In this document: piece after piece, positions 60,601 to 64,000 of the stretch
Numbering within the stretch: position 1 is the stretch's first letter
Layout: each line of letters opens with the position of its first letter
Assembly (NCBI GenBank): GCA_014706295.1
Contig: JACSVZ010000002.1
Coordinates: 20,815,994-20,879,993 of the forward strand
Source of the DNA: Lycocorax pyrrhopterus obiensis
Taxonomy: Eukaryota > Chordata > Aves > Passeriformes > Paradisaeidae
Direction: 5' to 3'
DNA: 64,000 nucleotides
The notes under the pieces: model-generated
Seen by the model: only the letters and a program-made list of their open reading frames with translations
Database searches by the model: none
Told to the model about the DNA's origin: nothing
Program-made: the position numbers and the translations under genes

Positions 60601-62605
60601 AGGTATTTTTCTGGTGGATACTGTGTGATGGACTGAGAGATCAGTGTATTTAGATGTCTCCTTTTTTAGCTTAAAACAGATCCTTACAGCTTTGCTCCCT
60701 TTCAGACCTGGCCGTTCTTTCCCCTCATAGATTTGTGTTTTGCAGTCCTAAAACTCCTATAGGAAACTACAAGGAAGCCAAAGTCAGGTTTTCTGTGTGA
60801 AGCTGAAAGACCCCATGGTAGAAATGGTGGTAAATGTTTCTGGGACTTAACAGCCACAAGTTTGGCATGAAAGGTGTTAAGGAAAATATTTGCACTTAAT
60901 TGAAGGTCTTGATCTGCAGCTTCTTAAAAAAAAAAAGGTGTAAAGCAGAGCAATAGCCAGACACCTTGTTCAAATTGCAAATTATTCTTAGATTTAATAG
61001 AGATTACATGAGTTTTACACATCTGCTGGATATGTTGAACAGATCAAAGGGGTAGTTTGTTTGGTTTATGTCATAAAATATCTTCTATAAATAAAGGCTC
61101 TGATACAGATGCTATTTATCACTTCTGACATACCACAGTATTTGCCTCCAGGAATTTAGAGCTCATGGTTTGTCAGATGGTTTTATTAAGTATTTTGGGG
61201 CTTTGCTATGTGACAGAACCTTTCCTCTGGAGATGAAGCCAAAGAGATTGATGGAGTGTGGGCATTACAAAGCTCAAGTGACCCTATAAATTCTGTGTAA
61301 GCAAAAGATTAGTGTCTAAATGAAACACTTGGGGGGCTTGTAATGTAAAGAGCAAATAAAATGCTGCTGGAAGGCAGAGTGGCACACACAAAATCAGATC
61401 TAACACAGAATCCTTTTGCTTTCTGCATGTGACAGATGCATAGCCACCCTACTGGCTTCTCTAAAGGTAAGGTTTCACTATGAATGTAGCTGATCTAAAT
61501 CTGCCCTGAAACTGGGAGGGCTGCTGTGCCTTCCTACTCTGCTTATGCCTGAACTTGGGGACTGAGTCAGGAATAGCATCTTCCCAGAATTCGTTAAAGA
61601 CAGGCTAGTGCTACACTTACCACATCTCCATAAAGCAATGATTAAACTAGTCTCAGATGTTCAGCTGCTTTGTCCTGTTAAACCAGGGCCTGCATTTCAT
61701 CCATTGTTTTGCTACTGTTGTTTTTTTCAATCTAGCTCATACTATGTAAGAACTTAGTCACCCCAGGGTCTGGGGAGTGGTGTTAGGACAATACTTTCTT
61801 ATCTGAAAAGAAAATACATGACTTTTCAAACATGGCTTGTTTTACAATTGCACTGTTACAACTGAATAAAAAAAAGAACATAAACTCACCAAGTGTCAGA
61901 AAACTGGTTTATCCGCTGTGACCTGGCAGCTTGTAATCATGCTCAGTAGGCTGAGGCAAATTGCATTGTCTTCAATTTTATGATTTCTAAAGCACTGGGA
62001 AATCGCATTTTTACAACAATAGAAAGACCTCCCTATGATAATTTGGCTTCTGCATTATTTAAAGTCAGTAAGAGCTGAGGATGGATCTGATTTAGCTTTC
62101 TAGAACTGATAAAGTTAGAAGCCAATACAAGAAGTGTCACTTTTTTTCTACATGTCTCAGTTTGTTCAGCAGTCAGAGCAGATGCCGGGGTTTGGTACGA
62201 AACGTACCAAAACAGGAGGTGAAGTACTTCCTGCACAGGCAGTGCAAACAGCTCCAGCCTGCCATTCTCTTCCTGGGTTCCCTGTGACAGAGCAGACGTT
62301 CCAGCCCAGTGGAAGGGGCTGTATTTGTCTATGAAATGGGTGCTACTGCCTGTCCTTATCATAGAGCTGTTGGTGAGTTTTTCCAGAGCTCCTCACTGAC
62401 AGGCTACTTTGCTTTGTTGTCAGGTTGTGGAGAAGAACTATCTGGCCCTTCTGGTTCATTTCACAGCCCTGGCTACCCCACCAGATACCCAAGCAATAGG
62501 GAATGCATCTGGTACATCCACACAGCACCTGGTAGCAGCATTCAACTCACCCTTCAGGAATTCGACATCGAGTATCACCCAAACTGCAGCTATGATGTTT
62601 TGGAG
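534..62605 (+). CDS. CUBN: Cubilin (CUBN), internal part: EGF1 to first half of CUB9, 25 exons
   Basis: Endocytic receptor of absorptive epithelia; as known for the family it is tethered by amnionless and internalised with megalin, binding intrinsic factor-B12, albumin, apoA-I and other ligands. The coding join is 534-635, 1523-1626, 5179-5305, 6753-6921, 7667-7798, 8969-9064, 9604-9725, 11857-12043, 13754-13872, 15323-15554, 16897-17078, 17873-18035, 18237-18427, 22361-22517, 23265-23443, 23938-24100, 24349-24565, 25576-25706, 33269-33455, 37030-37190, 37717-37898, 38539-38695, 41209-41396, 54432-54591, 62424-62605. The phases chain without a break to 1,330 codons, the length expected from human cubilin. 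Eight cysteine-rich EGF modules precede CUB modules that start with a Cys-Gly-Gly-like motif and carry YDG or RDG at mid-domain. Start and stop codons lie outside the window. The alternatives, other EGF/CUB proteins, do not have 8 EGF modules followed by so many CUB modules. Confidence 0.96.
636..1522 (+). other. CUBN: Intron 1 (887 bp)
   Basis: Bounded by GTGAAT and TTAG. No exon, known repeat or RNA gene recognised. Confidence 0.85.
1523..1626 (+). CDS. CUBN: CUBN window exon 2: end of EGF1 and most of EGF2
   Basis: Starts in phase 0 and ends two bases into a codon (donor TACAG|GTAACC). It encodes GPLC, closing EGF1, then the calcium-binding EGF signature DVNEC and [14 protein letters not shown] of EGF2. 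The D-x-N/D-E-C consensus and the Tyr after GS are typical of calcium-binding EGF modules. Confidence 0.95.
1627..5178 (+). other. CUBN: Intron 2 (3.55 kb)
   Basis: Contains one tRNA-Ile-headed SINE copy (about 2195-2324). The rest is unremarkable; the short open frames inside show no homology I recognise. Confidence 0.85.
2195..2324 (+). mobile_element. tRNA-Ile-headed SINE with CR1-like tail, copy 1
   Basis: The head GCTCAGTTGGTCAGAGC and the anticodon-loop region GTGCTAATAACACCAAG resemble tRNA-Ile(AAT). The tail GATCCTTGTGGGTCCCTTCC followed by AATATTCTG is the CR1 3' end type. The B-box region is mutated (GTTCAATCC), so this is an old copy. Confidence 0.82.
5179..5305 (+). CDS. CUBN: CUBN window exon 3: end of EGF2 and EGF3
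   Basis: Acceptor CTATTAG. The first base completes a Ser codon and the exon ends in phase 0 (donor AGG|GTAAGG). It encodes [12 protein letters not shown], closing EGF2, then the atypical EGF3 (FDDC, LCEHGLC). Human cubilin has the same unusual EGF3 with DDC and a long spacer before KYSC, matching the acidic ERDQPHR spacer seen here. Confidence 0.93.
5306..6752 (+). other. CUBN: Intron 3 (1.45 kb)
   Basis: Nothing recognised beyond splice signals. Confidence 0.85.
6753..6921 (+). CDS. CUBN: CUBN window exon 4: end of EGF3 and EGF4
   Basis: Acceptor GTGGCAG, phase 0 start; ends one base into a Gly codon (donor CACAG|GTATCT). Encodes [11 protein letters not shown] and SPAC, which end EGF3, then calcium-binding DIDEC and [18 protein letters not shown] of EGF4. 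The PPVQC segment is slightly longer than I recall for human. Confidence 0.95.
6922..7666 (+). other. CUBN: Intron 4 (745 bp)
   Basis: Nothing recognised beyond splice signals. Confidence 0.85.
7667..7798 (+). CDS. CUBN: CUBN window exon 5: EGF4/EGF5 boundary and EGF5
   Basis: Acceptor TTTTTAG, donor CCAG|GTAAAG; phase 1 at both ends. It encodes GWQGNGYTC, then calcium-binding DIDEC, NNGGC and [16 protein letters not shown] of EGF5. The GWQGNGY motif is identical to the one I recall in human cubilin. Confidence 0.95.
7799..8968 (+). other. CUBN: Intron 5 (1.17 kb)
   Basis: Nothing recognised beyond splice signals. Confidence 0.85.
8969..9064 (+). CDS. CUBN: CUBN window exon 6: end of EGF5 and first half of EGF6
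   Basis: Acceptor CTGAACAG, donor CCAG|GTATGA; phase 1 at both ends. It encodes GYEGDGQRC, then VDIC, NNGGCHP and the Thr-Cys of EGF6. EGF6 lacks the full D-x-D-E-C calcium signature (VDIC), as does human EGF6 (TDIC). At 96 bases it is the shortest coding exon in the window. Confidence 0.94.
9065..9603 (+). other. CUBN: Intron 6 (539 bp)
   Basis: Nothing recognised beyond splice signals. Confidence 0.85.
9604..9725 (+). CDS. CUBN: CUBN window exon 7: end of EGF6 and start of EGF7
   Basis: Acceptor TCCCAAG (an AAG acceptor), phase 1 start, phase 0 end at TTG|GTAAGT. It encodes [18 protein letters not shown], closing EGF6, then [12 protein letters not shown] of EGF7. GYGPNGC is shared with human cubilin. 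Confidence 0.94.
9726..11856 (+). other. CUBN: Intron 7 (2.13 kb)
   Basis: Contains a short CR1 3' tail near 10540-10612. Otherwise AT-rich with nothing recognised. Confidence 0.85.
10540..10612 (+). mobile_element. CR1 LINE 3' tail fragment
   Basis: GATGATCTTAAGGGTCTTTT, then a diverged AAGCTAAATGTTTCTATGAT with a TCTG ending, the CR1 3' end pattern. Only the terminal part is present. Confidence 0.75.
11857..12043 (+). CDS. CUBN: CUBN window exon 8: end of EGF7 and EGF8
   Basis: Acceptor CCTGTAG, phase 0 start; ends one base into a codon (donor CAAG|GTACAG). It encodes [15 protein letters not shown] of EGF7, then calcium-binding NIDEC and NPCQNGGSC of EGF8, ending WTGPQC and a short TAQQ linker into CUB1. 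N-C-T at the end of EGF7 is a potential N-glycosylation site. It is the last EGF exon. Confidence 0.96.
12044..13753 (+). other. CUBN: Intron 8 (1.71 kb), EGF8 to CUB1 junction
   Basis: Separates the EGF block from the CUB block. An open frame runs across its 3' end into exon 9 in the wrong frame and is not coding. No repeat recognised. Confidence 0.85.
13754..13872 (+). CDS. CUBN: CUBN window exon 9: first part of CUB1
   Basis: Acceptor TTTCTGCAG, phase 1 start, phase 0 end at AAG|GTAAAA. It encodes [13 protein letters not shown], then [12 protein letters not shown], giving cysteines C1 and C2 of CUB1. It is shorter than the first exon of the other CUB domains (119 versus 179-217 bases) because the intron interrupts CUB1 before the strand that leads to C3. 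Confidence 0.94.
14222..14363 (+). mobile_element. tRNA-Ile-headed SINE with CR1-like tail, copy 2
   Basis: Same order as copy 1: GAGTTGGTCAGAGC, GTGCTAACAACACCAAG, B-box GGTTTGATCCC, ATATGGGCCATTCACTTAAG, then a diverged CR1 tail ending CTGTGATTCTGTGA. Confidence 0.83.
15001..15043. repeat. CA/TA-rich low-complexity repeat
   Basis: Mixed ACACAT, ATATAT and ACACAC runs; diverged dinucleotide repeat. Confidence 0.7.
15323..15554 (+). CDS. CUBN: CUBN window exon 10: rest of CUB1
   Basis: Acceptor CTATTAG, phase 0 start, one base over at the end (CCTG|GTAAGT). Encodes [15 protein letters not shown] (C3), FLQIHDG and GKYCG (C4), ending RGFTVHWES. At 232 bases it is the longest exon in the window. 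The RGFTVHWE ending is very close to human RGFTVRWE. N-H-T is a potential glycosylation site. Confidence 0.95.
15555..16896 (+). other. CUBN: Intron 10 (1.34 kb)
   Basis: Contains an imperfect GGATAAAA-type minisatellite near 16500-16550. Nothing else recognised. Confidence 0.85.
16500..16550. repeat. GGATAAAA-type minisatellite
   Basis: Five imperfect units of GGATAAAA with 4-6 A in tandem. Confidence 0.85.
16897..17078 (+). CDS. CUBN: CUBN window exon 11: first half of CUB2
   Basis: Acceptor CTGTTAG, phase 1 start, phase 0 end at GAG|GTAAAC. Encodes [20 protein letters not shown], then RDCFW and [18 protein letters not shown]: three of the four CUB cysteines, plus the Glu and Asp expected of a calcium site. 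FGTLSLEHH is identical to human CUB2 as I recall it. Confidence 0.96.
17079..17872 (+). other. CUBN: Intron 11 (794 bp)
   Basis: Nothing recognised beyond splice signals. Confidence 0.85.
17873..18035 (+). CDS. CUBN: CUBN window exon 12: second half of CUB2
   Basis: Acceptor CTGTCTAG, phase 0 start, one base over at the end (CCTG|GTAAGT). Encodes IRDG (third calcium-site residue), DPVLGKYC (C4) and [15 protein letters not shown], ending [11 protein letters not shown]. Matches human CUB2 (LGKFC, QTTGPFARIHFHSDS). Confidence 0.95.
18036..18236 (+). other. CUBN: Intron 12 (201 bp)
   Basis: The shortest intron in the window. It ends in a T-rich tract and the TAGCAG tandem acceptor. Confidence 0.9.
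18235..18239 (+). promoter_or_regulatory. CUBN: Tandem NAGNAG splice acceptor of exon 13
   Basis: The acceptor reads ATATAGCAG|ATCC. Use of the first AG gives Ala-Asp-Pro, use of the second gives Asp-Pro, both in frame. Both AGs follow the same T-rich tract. Human cubilin has Ser-Asp-Leu here, matching the longer form in length. Confidence 0.7.
18237..18427 (+). CDS. CUBN: CUBN window exon 13: first half of CUB3
   Basis: Phase 1 start, phase 0 end at GAG|GTGACT. It encodes [14 protein letters not shown], then [14 protein letters not shown] and [18 protein letters not shown]. The usual calcium-site Asp is Asn here (NYIE), as in human CUB3. There are two potential N-glycosylation sites (NFT twice). 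The acceptor is a TAGCAG tandem, so use of the downstream AG would drop one codon. Confidence 0.94.
18832..18993 (+). mobile_element. CR1 LINE 3' fragment
   Basis: Diverged CR1 3' region: ATTCCTGGAGGTATTTAAAT, CAGTTGGACTCTAAGATTTA, then TCCTTTCCAACC and TGATTCTGCGATTCTAT. Confidence 0.8.
19335..19760. other. GC-rich patch in intron 13, origin unknown
   Basis: A stretch rich in CAGG, GGCAGGG and CCTGGG motifs within AT-rich intron sequence. CpG is not notably frequent, so it is unlike a promoter CpG island. Overlapping open frames on both strands show no homology I recognise. It may be a decayed mobile element or processed copy; undecided. Confidence 0.4.
22361..22517 (+). CDS. CUBN: CUBN window exon 14: second half of CUB3
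   Basis: Acceptor GATGACTAG, phase 0 start, one base over at the end (GTTG|GTAAGA). Encodes [16 protein letters not shown] (C4), then [13 protein letters not shown] and SFRAIYQV. The residue pair after C4 is His-Asn rather than the common Gly. The SFRAIYQV ending matches human SFRAVYQV. Confidence 0.94.
22518..23264 (+). other. CUBN: Intron 14 (747 bp)
   Basis: Contains the best-preserved SINE copy (22734-22872). Confidence 0.85.
22734..22872 (+). mobile_element. tRNA-Ile-headed SINE with CR1-like tail, copy 3
   Basis: The best-preserved copy. It has TTAGCTCAGATGGTTAGAGC, GGTGCTAATAACAGCAAGG, ATATGGGCCATTCATTTAAG, then GATCCTTGTGGGTCCCTTCC and TATTCTGTGATTCTA. The head aligns with tRNA-Ile(AAT) up to the acceptor stem, and the tail is CR1-type. 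I recall TguSINE1 of passerines having this structure. Confidence 0.87.
23265..23443 (+). CDS. CUBN: CUBN window exon 15: first half of CUB4
   Basis: Acceptor CTTGGCAG, phase 1 start, phase 0 end at GAG|GTAAGG. Encodes [18 protein letters not shown], then [18 protein letters not shown] and TTCDSDYIE. The Glu of the CUB calcium site is absent (DIRN segment), so CUB4 may not bind calcium in the usual way. Confidence 0.94.
23444..23937 (+). other. CUBN: Intron 15 (494 bp)
   Basis: Nothing recognised beyond splice signals. Confidence 0.85.
23938..24100 (+). CDS. CUBN: CUBN window exon 16: second half of CUB4
   Basis: Acceptor TTCTTCAG, phase 0 start, one base over at the end (ACAG|GTAAGG). Encodes [17 protein letters not shown] (C4), [16 protein letters not shown] and [12 protein letters not shown], the usual end of a CUB domain. 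Confidence 0.95.
24101..24348 (+). other. CUBN: Intron 16 (248 bp)
   Basis: Short intron at the CUB4/CUB5 boundary; nothing else in it. Confidence 0.9.
24349..24565 (+). CDS. CUBN: CUBN window exon 17: first part of CUB5
   Basis: Acceptor CTCTGCAG, phase 1 start; ends two bases into an Arg codon (GGAAG|GTGAAT). Encodes [20 protein letters not shown], then INCTWII and [19 protein letters not shown]. The intron lies after the YD motif rather than before it. At 24495-24497 an Ala codon stands where human has the calcium-site Glu (LEFH versus LAFD). Mammalian CUB5 is the first domain of the IF-B12-binding unit. Confidence 0.95.
24566..25575 (+). other. CUBN: Intron 17 (1.01 kb)
   Basis: Phase-2 intron inside CUB5. 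Nothing recognised beyond splice signals. Confidence 0.85.
25576..25706 (+). CDS. CUBN: CUBN window exon 18: end of CUB5
   Basis: Acceptor TTTGCTGCAG; the first base completes Arg, and the exon ends one base into a codon (AAAG|GTAATA). It encodes [16 protein letters not shown] (C4), then [14 protein letters not shown]. Human has [16 protein letters not shown], so CUB5 closes as expected. N-A-S is a potential glycosylation site. Confidence 0.95.
26365..26470 (+). mobile_element. CR1 LINE fragment (3' UTR part)
   Basis: AGCATTGGAATGGCCTGCCC, AGGGAGGTGGTGGAGTCACC and ATCCCTGGATGTGTTCAAGA are the conserved CR1 3' block. It is cut off before the GATGATC tail. Confidence 0.85.
30757..31446 (-). 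mobile_element. Antisense GC-rich LTR-like block, family not recognised
   Basis: Read on the minus strand it has three ATTGG (CCAAT-box) motifs near 31145-31240. An AATAAA signal follows at 31068-31073, then a GC-rich U5/leader-like stretch with several CpGs and a NotI-like GCGGCCGC. It begins TGTTTTTTGACAGCC (minus strand). A possible LTR end is TCACA at 30978-30982, leaving a leader-like remnant beyond it. No target duplication or primer binding site could be confirmed. The open frame on the + strand here (30786-31208) is a by-product of GC content. Confidence 0.55.
33269..33455 (+). CDS. CUBN: CUBN window exon 19: first half of CUB6
   Basis: Acceptor TTTTTCAAG (AAG), phase 1 start, ends two bases into a codon (ATCAG|GTAAGG). 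It encodes [30 protein letters not shown], then NKRC and TEDYVEI. The Cys at NKRC is C3 of a normal CUB domain, whereas human CUB6, as I recall it, has Tyr here. CUB6 is part of the mammalian intrinsic factor-B12 site. Confidence 0.95.
33456..37029 (+). other. CUBN: Intron 19 (3.57 kb)
   Basis: Phase-2 intron inside CUB6. It contains the largest CR1 copy in the window (about 33770-35055). The remaining 2 kb is AT-rich with nothing recognised. Confidence 0.85.
33770..35055 (+). mobile_element. CR1 LINE, 5'-truncated, dead reverse transcriptase
   Basis: Retrotransposon ORF2 remnant inserted in the sense direction in intron 19. Translation gives reverse transcriptase blocks [20 protein letters not shown] and [13 protein letters not shown] near 33800-33915, then [18 protein letters not shown] (34248-34301), and the C-terminal thumb region to 34825. 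The frame is broken by a stop at 34025-34027 and by frame changes near 34420. The catalytic box reads FASD (34332-34343) where active CR1 elements have FADD or YADD. The conserved 3' region after about 34826 is shortened internally, then TTGCCCACAGAGGCAG and the terminal TGTTCTGTGATTCTATA follow. The element cannot move. Confidence 0.95.
37030..37190 (+). CDS. CUBN: CUBN window exon 20: second half of CUB6
   Basis: Acceptor CATTCTAG; the first base completes Arg, giving [16 protein letters not shown] (C4). It ends one base into a codon (GCAG|GTAAAA) after [11 protein letters not shown]. Human CUB6 has GGYEKSPLLGIFYGS, lacking C4; here the cysteine is present, pairing with C3 in the previous exon. 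Confidence 0.95.
37191..37716 (+). other. CUBN: Intron 20 (526 bp)
   Basis: Nothing recognised beyond splice signals. Confidence 0.85.
37717..37898 (+). CDS. CUBN: CUBN window exon 21: first half of CUB7
   Basis: Acceptor CCATTTTCAG, phase 1 start, phase 0 end at GCG|GTAGGT. It encodes [30 protein letters not shown] and [15 protein letters not shown], with C1-C3 and the calcium-site Glu and Asp present. [10 protein letters not shown] is identical to human CUB7. Confidence 0.96.
37899..38538 (+). other. CUBN: Intron 21 (640 bp)
   Basis: Ends in a homopolymer of 15 T followed by the AAG acceptor. Nothing else recognised. Confidence 0.85.
38521..38535. repeat. T15 homopolymer acting as polypyrimidine tract of exon 22
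   Basis: Fifteen uninterrupted T, two bases before the AG of the exon 22 acceptor. Confidence 0.9.
38539..38695 (+). CDS. CUBN: CUBN window exon 22: second half of CUB7
   Basis: The acceptor is an AAG directly behind a run of 15 T. Phase 0 start, one base over at the end (CAGG|GTAAGT). It encodes [17 protein letters not shown] (C4), then [15 protein letters not shown] and [15 protein letters not shown] in human CUB7 is VKLRTD here. N-S-S is a potential glycosylation site. Confidence 0.95.
38696..41208 (+). other. CUBN: Intron 22 (2.51 kb)
   Basis: AT-rich, with an A-run near 40868. No exon or mobile element recognised. Confidence 0.85.
41209..41396 (+). CDS. CUBN: CUBN window exon 23: first half of CUB8
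   Basis: Acceptor TTTTTTCAG, phase 1 start, phase 0 end at AAG|GTATGT. Encodes [36 protein letters not shown] and [15 protein letters not shown]. The divergent CUB8 start (Cys-His-Glu, not Cys-Gly-Gly) corresponds to human CENVVIVN. Potential glycosylation sites are NRS, NWT and NYS. Confidence 0.95.
41397..54431 (+). other. CUBN: Intron 23 (13.0 kb)
   Basis: The largest intron, inside CUB8. It holds the solo LTR at 45637-46021 and C-rich tracts near 46467-46486 and 50262-50289. Open frames up to 130 codons occur but none resembles a known protein. No nested gene recognised. Confidence 0.8.
45637..46021 (+). mobile_element. Solo LTR of an avian endogenous retrovirus (385 bp)
   Basis: Starts TGTCGTGGTTTAGG and ends AACCAGAACA, so TG...CA. 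It is flanked on both sides by AGGGA (45632-45636 and 46022-46026), a perfect 5-bp target duplication. The internal stretch ACTGTAACAGACAATACCAG and the AATTAACCCTGTCC end match my memory of an LTR family common in Neoaves (zebra finch TguLTR type). There is no internal retroviral sequence, so it formed by LTR-LTR recombination. Class assignment (ERVL-like from the 5-bp duplication) is inference. Confidence 0.88.
54432..54591 (+). CDS. CUBN: CUBN window exon 24: second half of CUB8
   Basis: Acceptor TTTCATTTCAG, phase 0 start, one base over at the end (AATG|GTAAGT). Encodes [17 protein letters not shown] (C4), [16 protein letters not shown] and [11 protein letters not shown], matching human LYDGPRQMGRYCG and KGFQMQWFV. 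It lies 13.0 kb from the previous exon. Confidence 0.95.
54592..62423 (+). other. CUBN: Intron 24 (7.83 kb)
   Basis: Lies between CUB8 and CUB9. A run of 15 A sits at 59560-59574. Short open frames only; no exon, RNA gene or mobile element recognised. Confidence 0.8.
62424..62605 (+). CDS. CUBN: CUBN window exon 25: first half of CUB9
   Basis: Acceptor GTTGTCAG, phase 1 start, phase 0 end at GAG|GTAAGA. Encodes [37 protein letters not shown] and [15 protein letters not shown]. Human CUB9 has GSSIQLTIHDFDVEYH. The exon for the second half of CUB9 was not found before 64000 and should lie downstream. Confidence 0.96.
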
Positions 62606-64000
62606 GTAAGAGCATTAGATTTACTCCTCTAAAACACACAAGTTATATTTATTTCTGTCTGGAACAGATAATCCCAAGAACTGCAGATGCAGAACAAACA
62701 ATTCTACCACAATTTCCCATTTCTGCTGTGGTTATAGTTATGTTCAACAGGTATTGTCACGGAAGCCACAATGTTCTTATAATTTTTTGCTTTTATGTCT
62801 TTGGTGACTACATCTTAACCAATTATGATATTAGGAAACACTGTATGCTTCCTAACAAGAGACAAAACTGCTTTGAAAAACTTACTCTTAAAAAGCCCAC
62901 CTTTTACAAAGAACTAAGTGTAGGGTGCTGTACCATGAAGATAATTTCCTGGTGTAAAGGCATATGATGGATCACTGTGGGGATAACTCAGGTGAGGCCT
63001 TGTGTAGTTCCTTCCAAGAATGTGAGGAGATTTAAAACCCTGAGTGATGAAAATTATGCAGAATTTTTGCACTCAGAAGAAAAAAAATAAAAGAAGAGGC
63101 AATATCCTAGTCATCTTAGGGTGGTGGAAAAAGGAGCAAAGGGGCCTCTTTAAGGATGTACTGACCTTTAAGAGATCCTAAGACTGGATGACCCTGTTAT
63201 ACAAGACATATTTTTGCTCATGTTGGTAAGCAACCAGGTGACCAATCTCAGCTAACAGAGTTGAATAGACTTCCAGTACAGGAAAAAGGGATAGGAAATA
63301 ATTTCAGGAAGAACTTGTTTAGAATTATAGACTTTCTCGACTGCTCTCACTAGAGACATTTCAGATCACTAATGGAAGCACACTTGTTGTGATTTTTCGT
63401 CAATGTTACTACATGGCTGACATTTTAATGTTTTTGTAATGAACCCAAAAGACTGATTAAGAGAACTTGTACCACTCTGCTGCAGCCTTTCTTCTCCTCT
63501 TCTCCTGGGTGATGTGATACAGCATACAGTTAGACAAATTTCTGTCCAGCACCCACACCTCTGCACTGCTGCCTATTCCCCCATTAGTAGCTTTGATTTC
63601 TCCAGACTGTTACTTAGTGCACAGTAATCAGCAATATTCGTAGAAATTTAACCCATATACTAAAGCAGGTCCTAAATATATAGTAGATAGATAGGTAAAT
63701 AGCTAGATAAATAGATAGATAGATAAGAATTTGTATGAGTAGAAGAAATACGTAACTTAACTTGTTTTCTGGCTCTGAAACAGGCTTCTCTAGCTTATCA
63801 ATGCAGTGGAAGTCTTGACCAAATGGACACTGTGCTTTGAGTATCCTATTGACTTTGGTACTTCTGTAGGATCTGGGTGTAAGGAAGCTGTTGCATGAAT
63901 TCTCCATCAGTAGCATTGGCAAGTATGCCTGTATGTCATGTTGCTGATACCACAGACTGTGAGTAGGTGACCTGTACTGGCTGGTTTGGGTATTGATGAA
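62606..64000 (+). other. CUBN: 5' part of intron 25
   Basis: Begins with GTAAGA and runs off the window. It contains the GATA microsatellite near 63681-63726. No exon for the second half of CUB9 was seen. Confidence 0.8.
63681..63726. repeat. GATA/TAGA microsatellite
   Basis: Interrupted tandem TAGA units in intron 25, the last run being about four perfect units. Confidence 0.88.

Noticed and set aside
1..64000. An undescribed system, CRISPR array or operon
   Set aside because: The whole window is accounted for by one known vertebrate gene with ordinary introns and avian repeats; no spaced direct repeats or gene clusters were seen.

Overview
The window is a stretch of vertebrate, almost certainly avian, nuclear DNA. 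It carries an internal part of one gene, CUBN (cubilin), read left to right on the + strand. I could trace 25 coding exons, all with AG/GT boundaries and a continuous reading frame. Together they give 3,990 coding bases (1,330 codons), running from EGF-like domain 1 to the first half of CUB domain 9. From what I remember of human cubilin, this is about residues 127-1456 of 3,623, with no exon missing. The start codon, signal peptide and trimerising N-terminus lie upstream of the window. The rest of CUB9 and CUB10-27 lie downstream.

Layout: window exons 1-8 (534-12043) encode the eight EGF-like domains. Exons 9-25 (13754-62605) encode CUB1 to the first half of CUB9. Most CUB domains are split over two exons, entered by a phase-1 intron and split by a phase-0 intron. 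Exceptions are CUB5 and CUB6 (internal phase-2 introns) and CUB1 (its intron lies earlier in the domain). Exons make up about 6% of the window. The largest introns are 23 (13.0 kb), 24 (7.8 kb) and 18 (7.6 kb). I found no second protein gene, rRNA, functional tRNA, CRISPR array or operon.

Mobile elements point to a bird and probably a passerine. There is a 5'-truncated CR1 LINE in intron 19 and several short CR1 tails. Three short elements have a tRNA-Ile(AAT)-like head joined to a CR1-like tail, the architecture I recall for TguSINE1 of passerines. Intron 23 holds a 385-bp solo LTR of a Neoaves type, flanked by a 5-bp target duplication. Intron 18 holds a GC-rich antisense LTR-like block. 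The species call is inference from these repeats.

Function (established for the family): cubilin is a large peripheral membrane receptor that acts with amnionless and megalin/LRP2 in endocytosis in kidney proximal tubule, intestine and, in birds, yolk-sac endoderm. EGF1-8 form the stalk and the CUB domains bind ligands. In mammals CUB5-8 bind intrinsic factor-vitamin B12, and that whole region is encoded here. No previously undescribed system was found. The points most worth a second look are changes in CUB5 and CUB6 relative to human, the SINE and LTR insertions, and a tandem NAGNAG acceptor.
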